Assembly (NCBI GenBank): GCA_036759185.1
Contig: DAIOVD010000056.1
Location: forward strand, 1-23,318
From: CAMDMI01 sp036759185
GTDB lineage: Bacteria; Bacteroidota; Bacteroidia; Cytophagales; Flexibacteraceae
Direction: 5' to 3'
DNA: 23,318 bases
Position numbers and translations under genes: made by a program. Numbering within the stretch: position 1 is the stretch's first letter; every line of letters begins with the position of its first letter. Of the stretch, positions 7,918 through 16,210 are shown in pieces. The notes under the pieces were generated by a model that saw nothing but the letters and a program-made list of their open reading frames with translations, was not told the DNA's origin and did no database searches.

Positions 7918-8850
7918 ATGAAAGATTCCATTCGTGTTTTCGCACCAGCCACAGTTGCCAATGTGGGTTGCGCTTTCGATGTTCTTGGTTTTGCCCTGAA
8001 TGAACCTGGTGACGAACTGATCCTGAAAACCAATGAAGAAAACACAGTCCGGGTGGTTTCCATCGAAGGAGATGGGGGAGTTCTTTCCAAAGATCCTCTG
8101 TTTAACACAGCCTCTGTTGCGCTCAATGCAATGCTGGATTCCCTGAATTCTCAGCAAGGCTTTGATATTATTCTCCGGAAGAAGATGCCTCTTGGTTCCG
8201 GACTTGGTTCGTCTGCGGCGTCTGCTGTGGCCGCCATTTTTGCGGCCAATGAACTAATGGGTCAACCATTGAGTCCGGCTGAATTGTTACCGTTTGCAAT
8301 GGAAGGTGAACGCCTTGCCTGCGGTAGTGCCCATGCTGATAATGTAGCACCTTCTCTTTTGGGAGGTTTTGTTCTGATTCCTTCCTACCAGCCTTTGATC
8401 ATCCGTTCATTGCCTGTTCCCAAAGGATTGACAGCTGTTGTGGTACATCCTGCAATTGAAGTGAGAACCAGAGATGCCCGAGATGTTCTCCGCGGAAAAG
8501 TCAGTCTCCAGGTAGCAGCTGGTCAGTGGGGCAGGGTAGGAGGATTGATAACATCCTTATTTACCTCTGATTTTGAGTTACTGGCTTCCTCAATGGAGGA
8601 CCAGATTGTAGAACCGGCACGTTCTGTCCTGATTCCCGGATTTTATCGGGTGAAACAGGCTGCTCTGGAAAACGGTGCATTGGGTTGTTCTATTTCAGGT
8701 TCAGGCCCTTCGGTATTTGCTCTGTGCAGACCCGGTTCTGATCCAGTTCTGGTAGCCAATGCAATGAAAAAGGCCTTCCAGGAAATTCAGATACCTGCTA
8801 CAGCGTATGTATCCGAAATTAACCTGAAAGGCCCTGTTGTATTGGAGTGA
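7918..8850 (+). CDS. thrB: Homoserine kinase
   Basis: Phosphorylates L-homoserine with ATP to O-phospho-L-homoserine, the penultimate step of threonine synthesis, in the cytoplasm. At 310 residues it has the usual family length. Seen: the N-terminal GHMP strand IRVFAPATVANVGCAFDVLG (residues 5-24), the ATP-binding glycine/serine loop PLGSGLGSSAAS (91-102), the HADNVAPSLLGG motif (about 138-149) and the C-terminal GHMP motif CSISGSGPSVFAL. In Bacteroidota thrB usually sits between thrA and thrC; here neither is a neighbour. Its stop is 5 bases from the stop of the convergent AraC-type gene. Start ATG 7918 fits homologues, which begin just ahead of IRVFAPA. Confidence 0.95.
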   Translation: MKDSIRVFAPATVANVGCAFDVLGFALNEPGDELILKTNEENTVRVVSIEGDGGVLSKDPLFNTASVALNAMLDSLNSQQGFDIILRKKMPLGSGLGSSAASAVAAIFAANELMGQPLSPAELLPFAMEGERLACGSAHADNVAPSLLGGFVLIPSYQPLIIRSLPVPKGLTAVVVHPAIEVRTRDARDVLRGKVSLQVAAGQWGRVGGLITSLFTSDFELLASSMEDQIVEPARSVLIPGFYRVKQAALENGALGCSISGSGPSVFALCRPGSDPVLVANAMKKAFQEIQIPATAYVSEINLKGPVVLE

Positions 8851-8855
8851 AGTAA

Positions 8856-9773
8856 TTAAGCCGGGATTTCTCTCCTCCTCATTTTACCTGCCGGAATTCC
8901 AAACATCATTTTGAAACGGCGGCAGAAATAGGCAGTGTCTTTGTACCCGATTTCATTGCCGATTTCTTTGATGCTTTTCTTGCTGGTCCTCAAAAGGTTT
9001 ACCGCAAATTCCATTCGTTGGTATTCGATATAATCCTGAGGATTGATACCAGTGAGCATTTTAAAGTACTGGCCCACATAGTCTTCTGAAACTTCCGCTA
9101 CTTCTGCCAGTTTTTTGTTAGACAGATCGTCACCAATATTTTCACGGATGTAAGTGAATATGTTGATGAGGCGGGGATCTTTAAAATAGGTACTGTTGGT
9201 GGCAAGCTGCTCCACAAACAGACGCTTTTTAAGTATGTACCGGATGATCTCAATAGCAATGGCATCACAGAGGATTTTGGAAAAACGGTCCTTACCCTCA
9301 ACCGGATGAAGTTCTTCATGAAACAGTGAATTGAGAAGGAAGGCAATTTTTTCATCCCTTACTTTAAATGCACCTATGTCGAGGTTGCCGAAGAAGTTGA
9401 CAGAATCAAAGATTTTTGCATCGAAAGTGAGATAGGTATAATTCTCGTTTTCAATGTTTTTCAGCTCATCTGTTTTGTTTATTTCATAGCAGTTTTCCGA
9501 ATTGTTCAGAAACGCTTCGTAGCTGAGAGTGATTGGTTTTGCCAACACACCATAGGTGAGGGTGACATTGCTTTTCGCTGGTATAAACAACATCTCGCCT
9601 GCCTGCACGATATCATCCATCAGGTCAAGACGGATGGCACCTTTGTTTACCAGAACCAGTGTATTCTCCACATCCCGCACGTTGTCCATACGGAACGGAC
9701 GAAGAATTTTCACGTTCCGGCACTTGGCATATTTGACGTTCAGTGACTCAATAATTTTATTGTAATCTTCCAT
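8856..9773 (-). CDS. AraC-family transcriptional regulator
   Basis: DNA-binding regulator, 305 residues. The C-terminal ~100 residues are two helix-turn-helix units typical of AraC/XylS: LSNKKLAEVAEVSEDYVGQY with FKMLTGINPQDYIEYQRME, and KSIKEIGNEIGYKDTAYFCR with FKMMFGIPAGKMRRRE. The N-terminal part (about 20-130) looks like a cupin-type AraC ligand/dimer domain, with the AGEMLFIPAKSNVTLTYG turn. The inducer is unknown. Its ATG lies 25 bases after the stop of the acyl-CoA dehydrogenase gene on the same strand, so the two are probably co-transcribed. It may control that enzyme or a linked pathway, but no binding site was identified. Confidence 0.92.
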   Translation of the reverse strand: MEDYNKIIESLNVKYAKCRNVKILRPFRMDNVRDVENTLVLVNKGAIRLDLMDDIVQAGEMLFIPAKSNVTLTYGVLAKPITLSYEAFLNNSENCYEINKTDELKNIENENYTYLTFDAKIFDSVNFFGNLDIGAFKVRDEKIAFLLNSLFHEELHPVEGKDRFSKILCDAIAIEIIRYILKKRLFVEQLATNSTYFKDPRLINIFTYIRENIGDDLSNKKLAEVAEVSEDYVGQYFKMLTGINPQDYIEYQRMEFAVNLLRTSKKSIKEIGNEIGYKDTAYFCRRFKMMFGIPAGKMRRREIPA

Positions 9774-9798
9774 CCTGGTTCTGATTCAGTCCTGCTGT

Positions 9799-10938
9799 TT
9801 ATTTCAATAACTCTCTTCCGATCACCATTTTCTGGATTTCCGAAGTTCCTTCATATATCTGAGTGATCTTGGCATCCCGCATGAGACGCTCAACATGGTA
9901 TTCTTTCACATACCCAAAACCGCCATGGATCTGGACAGCTTCAACGGTTGTTTCCATCGCGACCTGAGAGGCAAAAAGTTTGGCCATAGCGGCGGCTTTC
10001 ACAAAATCCTGTTTTTTGTCCTTCAGAATGGCAGCCTGCCAGACCAACAGACGGGCGGCATCAATTTTTGTTGCCATATCCGCCAGTTTAAACTGAATAG
10101 CCTGGTGTGCCGATATTGGCTTACCGAACGATTTTCTTTCTTTCGAGTATGCCAGTGCTCTTTCGTACGCACCAGCGGCAATACCCAATGCCTGGGCAGC
10201 GATTCCAATTCGTCCACCGTTCAAAACGCTCATGGCAAATCGAAAGCCAAAGCCATCTTCACCGATCCGGTTTGCTTTCGGCACTTTTACGTCGGTGAAC
10301 ATGAGAGAATGAGTATCAGAGCCTCGGATACCGAGCTTGTCTTCTTTCCTTCCCACTTCAAATCCGGGCATTGACTTTTCCACAATCAGGCAGTTTATGC
10401 CTTTGTGTTTCAGTTCCGGGTGAGTTTGTGCCATTACCAGAAATACAGAACCGGAATTGCCGTTGGTGATCCAGTTTTTGGTTCCGTTCAAAAGATAATG
10501 ATCGCCTTTGTCTTCGGCCATCGTCTTCTGGGATGTAGCATCGGAACCTGCTTCCGGCTCAGAAAGACAAAATCCACCATGGATTTCTCCGCTTGCCAAT
10601 GGCTTCAGGTATTTTTGTTTTTGTTCTTCGGTCCCAAATTTTTCCAGACCCCAGCAAACCAATGAATTGTTGACCGACATCACCACTGATGCAGAGGCGT
10701 CTACCTTGGAAATTTCTTCCATTGCCAAAACATAGGATACGGTATCCATTCCACCACCACCATAATCAGGAGCGGTCATCATTCCCATGAATCCGTATTC
10801 ACCCATTTTTTTAATCTGTTCTGCCGGAAATTTCTGGTGCTCATCACGCTCGATGACACCGGGTAATAATTCAGAAACGGCAAAATCCCGGGCGGCATCC
10901 CGGACGGCTTTTTGTTCTTCGGTCAGTTCAAAATTCAT
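9799..10938 (-). CDS. Acyl-CoA dehydrogenase (short/medium-chain or butyryl-CoA type)
   Basis: FAD flavoprotein that oxidises acyl-CoA to trans-2-enoyl-CoA in beta-oxidation or branched-chain amino-acid breakdown, passing electrons to ETF. Its 379 residues match the family. Seen: N-terminal helical domain from MNFELTEEQKAVRDAARDFA, FAD/substrate loop GGFCLSEPEAGSDATS (about 126-141), KNWITNG, the arginine region GGRIGIAAQALGIA, and the C-terminal QIYEGTSEIQKM with the catalytic base Glu at about 363, the position used by short- and medium-chain and butyryl-CoA dehydrogenases rather than the isovaleryl type. First gene of a unit with the AraC-type regulator downstream. No ETF or thiolase genes are adjacent. 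Confidence 0.95.
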   Translation of the reverse strand: MNFELTEEQKAVRDAARDFAVSELLPGVIERDEHQKFPAEQIKKMGEYGFMGMMTAPDYGGGGMDTVSYVLAMEEISKVDASASVVMSVNNSLVCWGLEKFGTEEQKQKYLKPLASGEIHGGFCLSEPEAGSDATSQKTMAEDKGDHYLLNGTKNWITNGNSGSVFLVMAQTHPELKHKGINCLIVEKSMPGFEVGRKEDKLGIRGSDTHSLMFTDVKVPKANRIGEDGFGFRFAMSVLNGGRIGIAAQALGIAAGAYERALAYSKERKSFGKPISAHQAIQFKLADMATKIDAARLLVWQAAILKDKKQDFVKAAAMAKLFASQVAMETTVEAVQIHGGFGYVKEYHVERLMRDAKITQIYEGTSEIQKMVIGRELLK

Positions 10939-10997
10939 TCCCTTGCTTTTGGTGTGTGGATTAATAATGGTGTTTTTCTAAGAAATCTTTGTAAGCC

Positions 10998-11005
10998 CAA
11001 AACTA
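10998..11005 (-). promoter_or_regulatory. Candidate -7 element for the acyl-CoA dehydrogenase gene
   Basis: TAGTTTTG on the minus strand (11005-10998) matches TAnnTTTG exactly, about 60 bases ahead of the ATG at 10938. No TTG is found 18-21 bp upstream, only a T-rich tract, so support is partial. Confidence 0.4.
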
Positions 11006-11038
11006 AACCAATTGTTTTAAAAAATGGATATAAATAAG

Positions 11039-11073
11039 AAAGCCCTCCCGAAATATTCGTTCGGGAGGGCTTT
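11039..11073 (-). terminator. Strong rho-independent terminator
   Basis: AAAGCCCTCCCGAA (11039-11052) and TTCGGGAGGGCTTT (11060-11073) form a perfect 14-bp stem around a 7-base loop, 22 bases after the stop of the metallopeptidase gene. It ends the minus-strand operon that starts at 13257. The A/T ends make it potentially bidirectional, but no plus-strand gene leads into it. Confidence 0.9.
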
Positions 11074-11095
11074 TCCTTGTGTTTATTGATGAAAA

Positions 11096-11770
11096 TCAAT
11101 CATCTCGTCTTCCACCGGTCAGCAGGCTGGCATAGTACAATAATGTTGCCAGTGAACTCAAAGCAGCCACCACATAGGTCATCGCAGCCCAACGCAGTGC
11201 ATCTTTTGAAAGCGCATATTCCGAGGAAGTTACAATCCCTCTGGAGGAAATGTATTTCAGTCCGCGGGCCGACGCATCAAACTCCACAGGAAGCGTAATG
11301 AAACTGAAAACAGTCGTGAGTGCGAACAATCCGACACCGATGGCCAATGGTAAGGGTGTAACCTGCAAAGCAAGAATTCCCACCAAAATCAGAATCGACA
11401 TAAACCGGCTCGAAATATTTAAAAGCGGAACCATCGCCGATCGGAATCCCAGCCAGGTATAGGCTACAGAATGCTGAACAGCATGCCCCACTTCATGAGC
11501 GGCTACTGCCACAGCAGCGGCATTCCGTCCGTAAAAGACTTCGTGACTTAAATTGACGGTTTTGTCTGAAGGACTGTAGTGATCGGTGAGTTGCCCATCG
11601 ATGCTCATCACTTTGACATCGAAGATTCCATTGTCGCGAAGCATCATTTCGGCGACTTCCTTTCCGGATAAATTTGATTGAAGTGGGGTCTGCGAATATT
11701 TCTGCATTCTGGATTTCAACATCCAGGACACACCCATACTGACAATTAAAATAATGATGAATAAGAACAT
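11096..11770 (-). CDS. YugP-type neutral zinc metallopeptidase (PF04298 family)
   Basis: Predicted membrane-bound zinc protease, 224 residues. Seen: an N-terminal membrane helix (about 1-18), then a cytosolic-looking segment with the family's NLSHEVFYGRNAAAVAVAAH run and the zinc/catalytic motif HEVGH at 92-96, then two to three more hydrophobic segments (about 125-165 and 195-220). A second acidic zinc ligand probably lies in the FDASARGLKYI region near 170. The substrate is not known for the family. Last gene of a three-gene minus-strand operon, 10 bases after rfaE2, and followed by a strong terminator. Confidence 0.88.
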   Translation of the reverse strand: MFLFIIILIVSMGVSWMLKSRMQKYSQTPLQSNLSGKEVAEMMLRDNGIFDVKVMSIDGQLTDHYSPSDKTVNLSHEVFYGRNAAAVAVAAHEVGHAVQHSVAYTWLGFRSAMVPLLNISSRFMSILILVGILALQVTPLPLAIGVGLFALTTVFSFITLPVEFDASARGLKYISSRGIVTSSEYALSKDALRWAAMTYVVAALSSLATLLYYASLLTGGRRDD

Positions 11771-11780
11771 AGCGTTTGTG

Positions 11781-12266
11781 TTAAGGTTGACCTGACATTC
11801 GATTCACCAGGTTGGTCGTGGAATATCCTTCAACCAACGGAAGTGTTTCTACTTTGCCTCCTCTGCCCATTACAAAATCTGCGCCTACGATGTTTTCAAC
11901 GGTATAATCATTGCCCTTTGTCAAAATGTCAGGCTTGATTTCTTCGATCAGCTCTTTCGGAGTGGGCTCTCCAAACAGCACAACCAGGTCGATAAAACCC
12001 ATGGAAGCCAGAACCCTTGCCCTGGATTTTTCGCTACTCACCGGACGGAGGGGGCCTTTTAAAACTGAAACCGATTTGTCGGTATTGATGCCCACAACTA
12101 AAAAATCGCCCAGATTCCGGGCCTTTTCCAGATAGTCGACGTGGCCAAGATGAACCAGATCAAAGCATCCATTGGTGAACACGACCTTTTTCCCTTCTTT
12201 CTGAAGGGAGGCTACTTTTTCTGCTGCCTGTTGCCAGTTGACAATCTTATCTTCCGAATGAAACAT
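11781..12266 (-). CDS. rfaE2: D-glycero-beta-D-manno-heptose 1-phosphate adenylyltransferase
   Basis: Nucleotidyltransferase that makes ADP-heptose from heptose 1-phosphate and ATP for LPS inner core or other glycans. The 161 residues correspond to the stand-alone C-terminal half of E. coli HldE. Seen: VVFTNGCFDLVHLGHVDYLE with the HxGH motif at 39-42, GINTDKSVSVLKG followed by RPVSSEKSRARVLASM, LTKGNDYTVENIVG, and the C-terminal YSTTNLVNRM. The kinase half (HldA/RfaE1) and other heptose genes are not nearby. The gene begins one base after the flippase-like gene ends, so the two are cotranslated. Cytidylyltransferase relatives are possible, but the motifs fit RfaE2 best. Confidence 0.92.
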   Translation of the reverse strand: MFHSEDKIVNWQQAAEKVASLQKEGKKVVFTNGCFDLVHLGHVDYLEKARNLGDFLVVGINTDKSVSVLKGPLRPVSSEKSRARVLASMGFIDLVVLFGEPTPKELIEEIKPDILTKGNDYTVENIVGADFVMGRGGKVETLPLVEGYSTTNLVNRMSGQP

Positions 12267-12267
12267 A

Positions 12268-13257
12268 TCAGTCTTCTTTTATCTGCCTTCCTGCTTTGAT
12301 CACTGAAATTAAATAGCAACCGCCACCGACAACCAATGTGAAAAATGTCTGGCTCCAGTACATCATTGAAGCGGCTGTGAGCGACATGGAGGGTTCTTTC
12401 ATATACAATTCAATGAGACCGGCACTCACAAACAGAGGAAACGGTGCCGCCGCTCCGGGAACCGGAACTACAATGGCCGAGCTTCCGATTATCAGCAACA
12501 TGAAGGCCGCTTTGAAGCCAAGGTCATGAGTGAAACCAAACATATATAAACTGAAGTAGGTGGTCATATAATAGCCGCCCCAGATCAGAAAGGTGTAGAG
12601 AAAAAATAAGGCCGGATTTTTCATCCGGGTGGCGCCCAGCAAACCTTCCACCAACCCTTTCAGAAAGTCAATGATTTTGCCAATCACCGGAATTGTAGAA
12701 AGTGGTTTACGGAAAACATATCCGATTCCCAAGACCAGAATGCCCATTCCAAGAATGATGAATTTCAGGTTCGGATCTGAGGCACCGGATCCTCCGAATT
12801 TCGCCTGCTGGGCCGCCAGGAAGGTGGTTAGTGTTTCGTATTCCAATCCAAAAGCGACAAGACCAATCAGAATCAGCATCACCATATCAAAGCCGCGTTC
12901 GGCAATGACGGTTCCAATAGAAGTCTGTAACGGCACTTTTTCAGAGGTCACCAGAATCGTACAGCGGGAAACTTCTCCGGCTCTTGGAATGATCTGGTTT
13001 ACAAAATATCCCGACATCACCGCCAGAAAACTATTCTGAACAGAAGGCTTGTAACCAACCGGTTCAAACAACATATTCCAACGCAATGCCCTGAAAAGGT
13101 GAGCGAGAATGGTGGTGGCAAAGGTGGCTAGTATTGCCCAGACATGTGCCGTCTGCATATTGGCCCACATTGTCGGAAAATCTTCGTCCTTATAGGTGAA
13201 ATATAAAAGGCCGGCTGCCAGACCGATGGGGATAACGTATCCGAGTATTTTTTTCAT
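12268..13257 (-). CDS. Flippase-like membrane protein (lysylphosphatidylglycerol synthase TM region, UPF0104)
   Basis: Integral membrane protein, 329 residues, with about eight hydrophobic segments from the N-terminus (ILGYVIPIGLAAGLLYF) to the C-terminus (FFTLVVGGGCYLISVI). It carries the family landmarks HLFRALRWNMLFEP, the FLAVMSGYFVNQIIPRAGEV loop and GTVIAERGFDMVML. It corresponds only to the membrane (flippase) half of MprF; no aminoacyl-transferase domain follows, so lipid lysinylation is not implied. Such proteins are thought to move lipids or lipid-linked substrates. First gene of the operon with rfaE2 and the zinc peptidase, an arrangement I recall from other Bacteroidota but could not check here. 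The 13258-13403 spacer to the divergent DUF1801 gene holds no clear promoter. Confidence 0.88.
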   Translation of the reverse strand: MKKILGYVIPIGLAAGLLYFTYKDEDFPTMWANMQTAHVWAILATFATTILAHLFRALRWNMLFEPVGYKPSVQNSFLAVMSGYFVNQIIPRAGEVSRCTILVTSEKVPLQTSIGTVIAERGFDMVMLILIGLVAFGLEYETLTTFLAAQQAKFGGSGASDPNLKFIILGMGILVLGIGYVFRKPLSTIPVIGKIIDFLKGLVEGLLGATRMKNPALFFLYTFLIWGGYYMTTYFSLYMFGFTHDLGFKAAFMLLIIGSSAIVVPVPGAAAPFPLFVSAGLIELYMKEPSMSLTAASMMYWSQTFFTLVVGGGCYLISVIKAGRQIKED

Positions 13258-13403
13258 TTTGTGGAATGGGGCGCAAAGAAAAGGAAATGAAACGCTTTGT
13301 ACGAATCAAAACAGTTGGATTTCGGGAAAGATGCGGATAATTGCGGAAAATCAAATGCTGGCCGGTAATCTGGAACCGTCCGTTTAACAACTGTTGAAAA
13401 CAT

Positions 13404-14018
13404 ATGGAATTTCATTCTGGTATTTCTACATACATTGAATCGGCAGCACCTTTCGCCCGGCCGATACTGAATCAGTTGCGCACCTGGGTGCATCAGTTTT
13501 GTCCGGAAGTGACCGAAACGGTGAAATGGAGTTTTCCTCATTTTGAATACAAAGGCCGTATTCTGTGCAGTATGGCAGCATTTAGCAAGCATTGTGCGTT
13601 TGGGTTCTGGCTGGAATCGGTGATGAAGGATCCGCATGGAATTATGGAACACAGTCAGGCGAAATCATCCATGGGAAATCTTGGAAGAATTTCGTCTTTG
13701 GATGATTTGCCTTCTGAAATCCAGATTCGGGATCTGATTCTGGAAGCCATGATGCTGATTGATGCGGGTGTTAAACCTGAAAAGAAAAAAACGGGCCCGG
13801 TGAAGGAACTGGAATCACCAGCCGATCTGATGGAGCAACTCCAATCTGTACCGGTTGCTCTTGAATTTTATCGGGAACTGCCGCCCGGACAAAAGAAAGA
13901 GTATATTTTATGGGTGACCGAAGCGAAAACTGAGGCCACAAGGTCTAAGCGAATTGAAACAACAGTGTTGTGGTGCAGTGAACGGAAACGACGGTTGTGG
14001 AAATACGAGTCCTGCTAA
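13404..14018 (+). CDS. YdeI/OmdA-like protein with DUF1801 domain
   Basis: Cytoplasmic protein, 204 residues. Residues about 15-110 match the DUF1801 fold: ETVKWSFPHFEYKGRILCSM, then AFSKHCAFGFW. The C-terminal 60 residues match the YdeI/OmpD-associated (OmdA) helical domain: LPPGQKKEYILWVTEAKTEA, TRSKRIETTVLWCSERKRR and LWKYE. The two-part arrangement is that of YdeI-like proteins; the biochemical role is not established. ATG 13404 is the natural start, just before the conserved region. Its stop overlaps the stop of the convergent secreted-protein gene by four bases. A second DUF1801 gene starts at 23140. Confidence 0.88.
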   Translation: MEFHSGISTYIESAAPFARPILNQLRTWVHQFCPEVTETVKWSFPHFEYKGRILCSMAAFSKHCAFGFWLESVMKDPHGIMEHSQAKSSMGNLGRISSLDDLPSEIQIRDLILEAMMLIDAGVKPEKKKTGPVKELESPADLMEQLQSVPVALEFYRELPPGQKKEYILWVTEAKTEATRSKRIETTVLWCSERKRRLWKYESC

Positions 14019-16210
14019 TGGACAACGGAGATCCAGCTGGAGAACCGTTTATTTTTAAAGTTCAAGCCATAATAATAGATCCCTTCAATGTCCTTTTCGG
14101 GGCTCCAGACAAAGTCACGACTCCGCGAGAAAAAGATTCGCTTACCCCAACGGTTGTAGATTTCAACGAAATCAAACTGGTTGGCGCAATTTTCAACCGG
14201 GGCAATTTTAGCCAGGGAAAATTCGTCGTTCATCCCATCTCCGTTTGGAGTGATCAGATTAGGCAGGATGCCCATACTGTCGGGTTCGTATTTGAGAGTC
14301 ACATTGTAGCGGAGGCTATCGATGTATTCAAACCCACAAAACCGACTGACGGCCATAAAAGTGACCGGATAGGTGCCGGATTTGCCTCCACAGGCAGCGG
14401 TGAAATAGAAGTTGTCAGAATACTCCGTGGTTCCTACGCCACCCCGGAATATAAAATCGGGCTGATCTTTCAACGAGCCGGAAGCACTGAGTTGCACCGT
14501 CCGGCTGTCGTTTACTTTGCCGGTCAGCAGGAAACGGGTAGAGGTGCGTTCATCCAGAAAAATATCAGTTGCGCCTGTATAGCTGCTGGTTAGGGTGACA
14601 TCCAATAATTTCGGAATCACCCGGATGTAAATGAAAAACGTATCGAACTGTATGTCTCCGCATACGTTGGATTCGACAATCGACTGAAGCCGGAGTGGCA
14701 ATTGGTCAGGTGTGGTACAGATTTCCGTCCATTTGAAGGTCGCATTCACCACTCCCCGTCCTGACCCGGAAGGGAGAGTCAGACCGTTGCCTGTAACCGG
14801 ATTCCCATTTACATCGACAAGGGTTGACCGTATCGTTAATACGCCATTCTGATTCTGAATGGCCTCCAGAGGAAGCGAAATGGATCCGGTCTGAACTACT
14901 TCAATTGTATCTGGCTGAGGTGTTGTCGTGGAAATATTGGGAGGATTTCCAGGAATCGGAGTCACAACCAGAAACAGGTACAAGCTGTCTTTTTTCGGAA
15001 GGCTGCATCCATTGTCCGTCGCAACAAACAACACTTTCCAGGGGTCTTGTGGTGTGGCAACCGAACAACCGGGTATACAAAACGTAGCGGTGACGGAATC
15101 ACTTGTACTGCCGATGACCAGGTTTTTTATGGTCGAGAGAGAGGCCGGCGAATTATTCGAAATCCGGATCAGCTCATAACTGAGGGGTTCGTTTCGTTGT
15201 TTGTCAACAAGTTTGATTTCCCTGCAACTACCCTGAGGACCACCTGTAAAATACAATGTGTCGTCATCTGCCAGTAAACTTCCTGCATCGCTGCGGATCA
15301 CAATTTCAGGTTGAGAATTTGCCGGGCAATCAATCACCGTAATCTGCATTTCCCGTCTGATTTCACCTATTTTTTTACCATTCCGGAACTCTTCGCATTT
15401 CACTGAAAATACGTAAAGTCCGGTTTGGGTGGCGGTACAGGTAAGCAATCCGGTTTTCGAATTTACCTTCAGTCCTGGCAGACCATTCAGTGGATTGAGG
15501 GCGCTGTAGCCAAACTTCCATGAGACCGGGTCGTATGGTGCCGGAAAAGGGGGAGTACCTCTCGGTCTGGCAGGGGTAGAATTCCCTTTTATCGGATTGG
15601 TTAAGCTGTAAACAAGTGAATCACCATTCGAATCTGTGGCACCAAAAGGCAGTTGAAATGGAATATTGATGCAAGGATAGTCGGACGAAATGAGATCGAA
15701 AACCGGGGAATTATTATTGATGGATTGTCCATTGATAGTCATTGGAGGGAATTCCATATAGAAGGTTTGCCCGGTTGCTTCGGGGGCATTGATGTTGGAA
15801 ATCACATTGTTCCGGCAACATCTTTCCCAGATCAGATAATACCCCTGCGGATCATCAAAAAATGCAGGGTTCACCTGAATCAATCGTGAATACTGAAGTA
15901 CCTGGGTTTTGAGATTTACCCGGGTGCCGCATCGTGGATTGGAAAAAGGAAGAAAACGACTGCTGTCAACCAAAGGCAGGTCAATAGAGTCAAGGTAAAT
16001 ATTGTTTGATTTTTGAAATAAATGGCAGGTGGCGTAGGAATCTTTTGCCCCCGAATTCCCATTTATGTAATCAAAATAGAGTGTCAGGTTGAATCGGTAG
16101 GTATCGTTCGAAACCCTCGAATAGGAAAATCCCCCGCCCACAATGTGGGTTGCTTTAGCAGTCAGGAGACAACTGATTAATGTGATAAGTAGTAGTGTAG
16201 TGCGTTTCAT
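14015..16210 (-). CDS. Secreted protein with type IX secretion (type B, gliding-motility-type) C-terminal domain
   Basis: Large exported protein, 731 residues. Seen: signal peptide 1-20 (ending TAKA, then THIVGG), a Cys-rich N-terminal region with RCGTRVNL and the distinctive YYLIWERCCRNNVISNI at about 124-140, then FYMEFPP, GDSLVYSLTNP and a repeated beta-sandwich body that looks Ig- or cadherin-like. The C-terminal 83 residues (from about 649; LPNLITPNGDGMNDEFSLAK, FDFVEIYNRWGKRIF, EGIYYYGLNF) are the CHU_C/type B sorting domain, which directs export through PorSS/T9SS. The WERCCRN module recurs in Bacteroidota surface proteins; its function is unknown to me. ATG 16210 overlaps the murF-alr stop as ATGA, so the two are translationally coupled. 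Confidence 0.9.
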   Translation of the reverse strand: MKRTTLLLITLISCLLTAKATHIVGGGFSYSRVSNDTYRFNLTLYFDYINGNSGAKDSYATCHLFQKSNNIYLDSIDLPLVDSSRFLPFSNPRCGTRVNLKTQVLQYSRLIQVNPAFFDDPQGYYLIWERCCRNNVISNINAPEATGQTFYMEFPPMTINGQSINNNSPVFDLISSDYPCINIPFQLPFGATDSNGDSLVYSLTNPIKGNSTPARPRGTPPFPAPYDPVSWKFGYSALNPLNGLPGLKVNSKTGLLTCTATQTGLYVFSVKCEEFRNGKKIGEIRREMQITVIDCPANSQPEIVIRSDAGSLLADDDTLYFTGGPQGSCREIKLVDKQRNEPLSYELIRISNNSPASLSTIKNLVIGSTSDSVTATFCIPGCSVATPQDPWKVLFVATDNGCSLPKKDSLYLFLVVTPIPGNPPNISTTTPQPDTIEVVQTGSISLPLEAIQNQNGVLTIRSTLVDVNGNPVTGNGLTLPSGSGRGVVNATFKWTEICTTPDQLPLRLQSIVESNVCGDIQFDTFFIYIRVIPKLLDVTLTSSYTGATDIFLDERTSTRFLLTGKVNDSRTVQLSASGSLKDQPDFIFRGGVGTTEYSDNFYFTAACGGKSGTYPVTFMAVSRFCGFEYIDSLRYNVTLKYEPDSMGILPNLITPNGDGMNDEFSLAKIAPVENCANQFDFVEIYNRWGKRIFFSRSRDFVWSPEKDIEGIYYYGLNFKNKRFSSWISVVH

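Noticed and set aside
7634..7921. 95-codon frame upstream of thrB as a gene or thr leader peptide
   Set aside because: No domain, no Thr/Ile run, no promoter; kept only as a low-interest observation because of the ATGA overlap.
9895..10374. 159-codon plus-strand frame
   Set aside because: Antisense shadow of the acyl-CoA dehydrogenase gene.
13997..14593. 198-codon plus-strand frame opposite the secreted protein's C-terminus
   Set aside because: It lies antisense to the well-recognised sorting domain and has no homology features.
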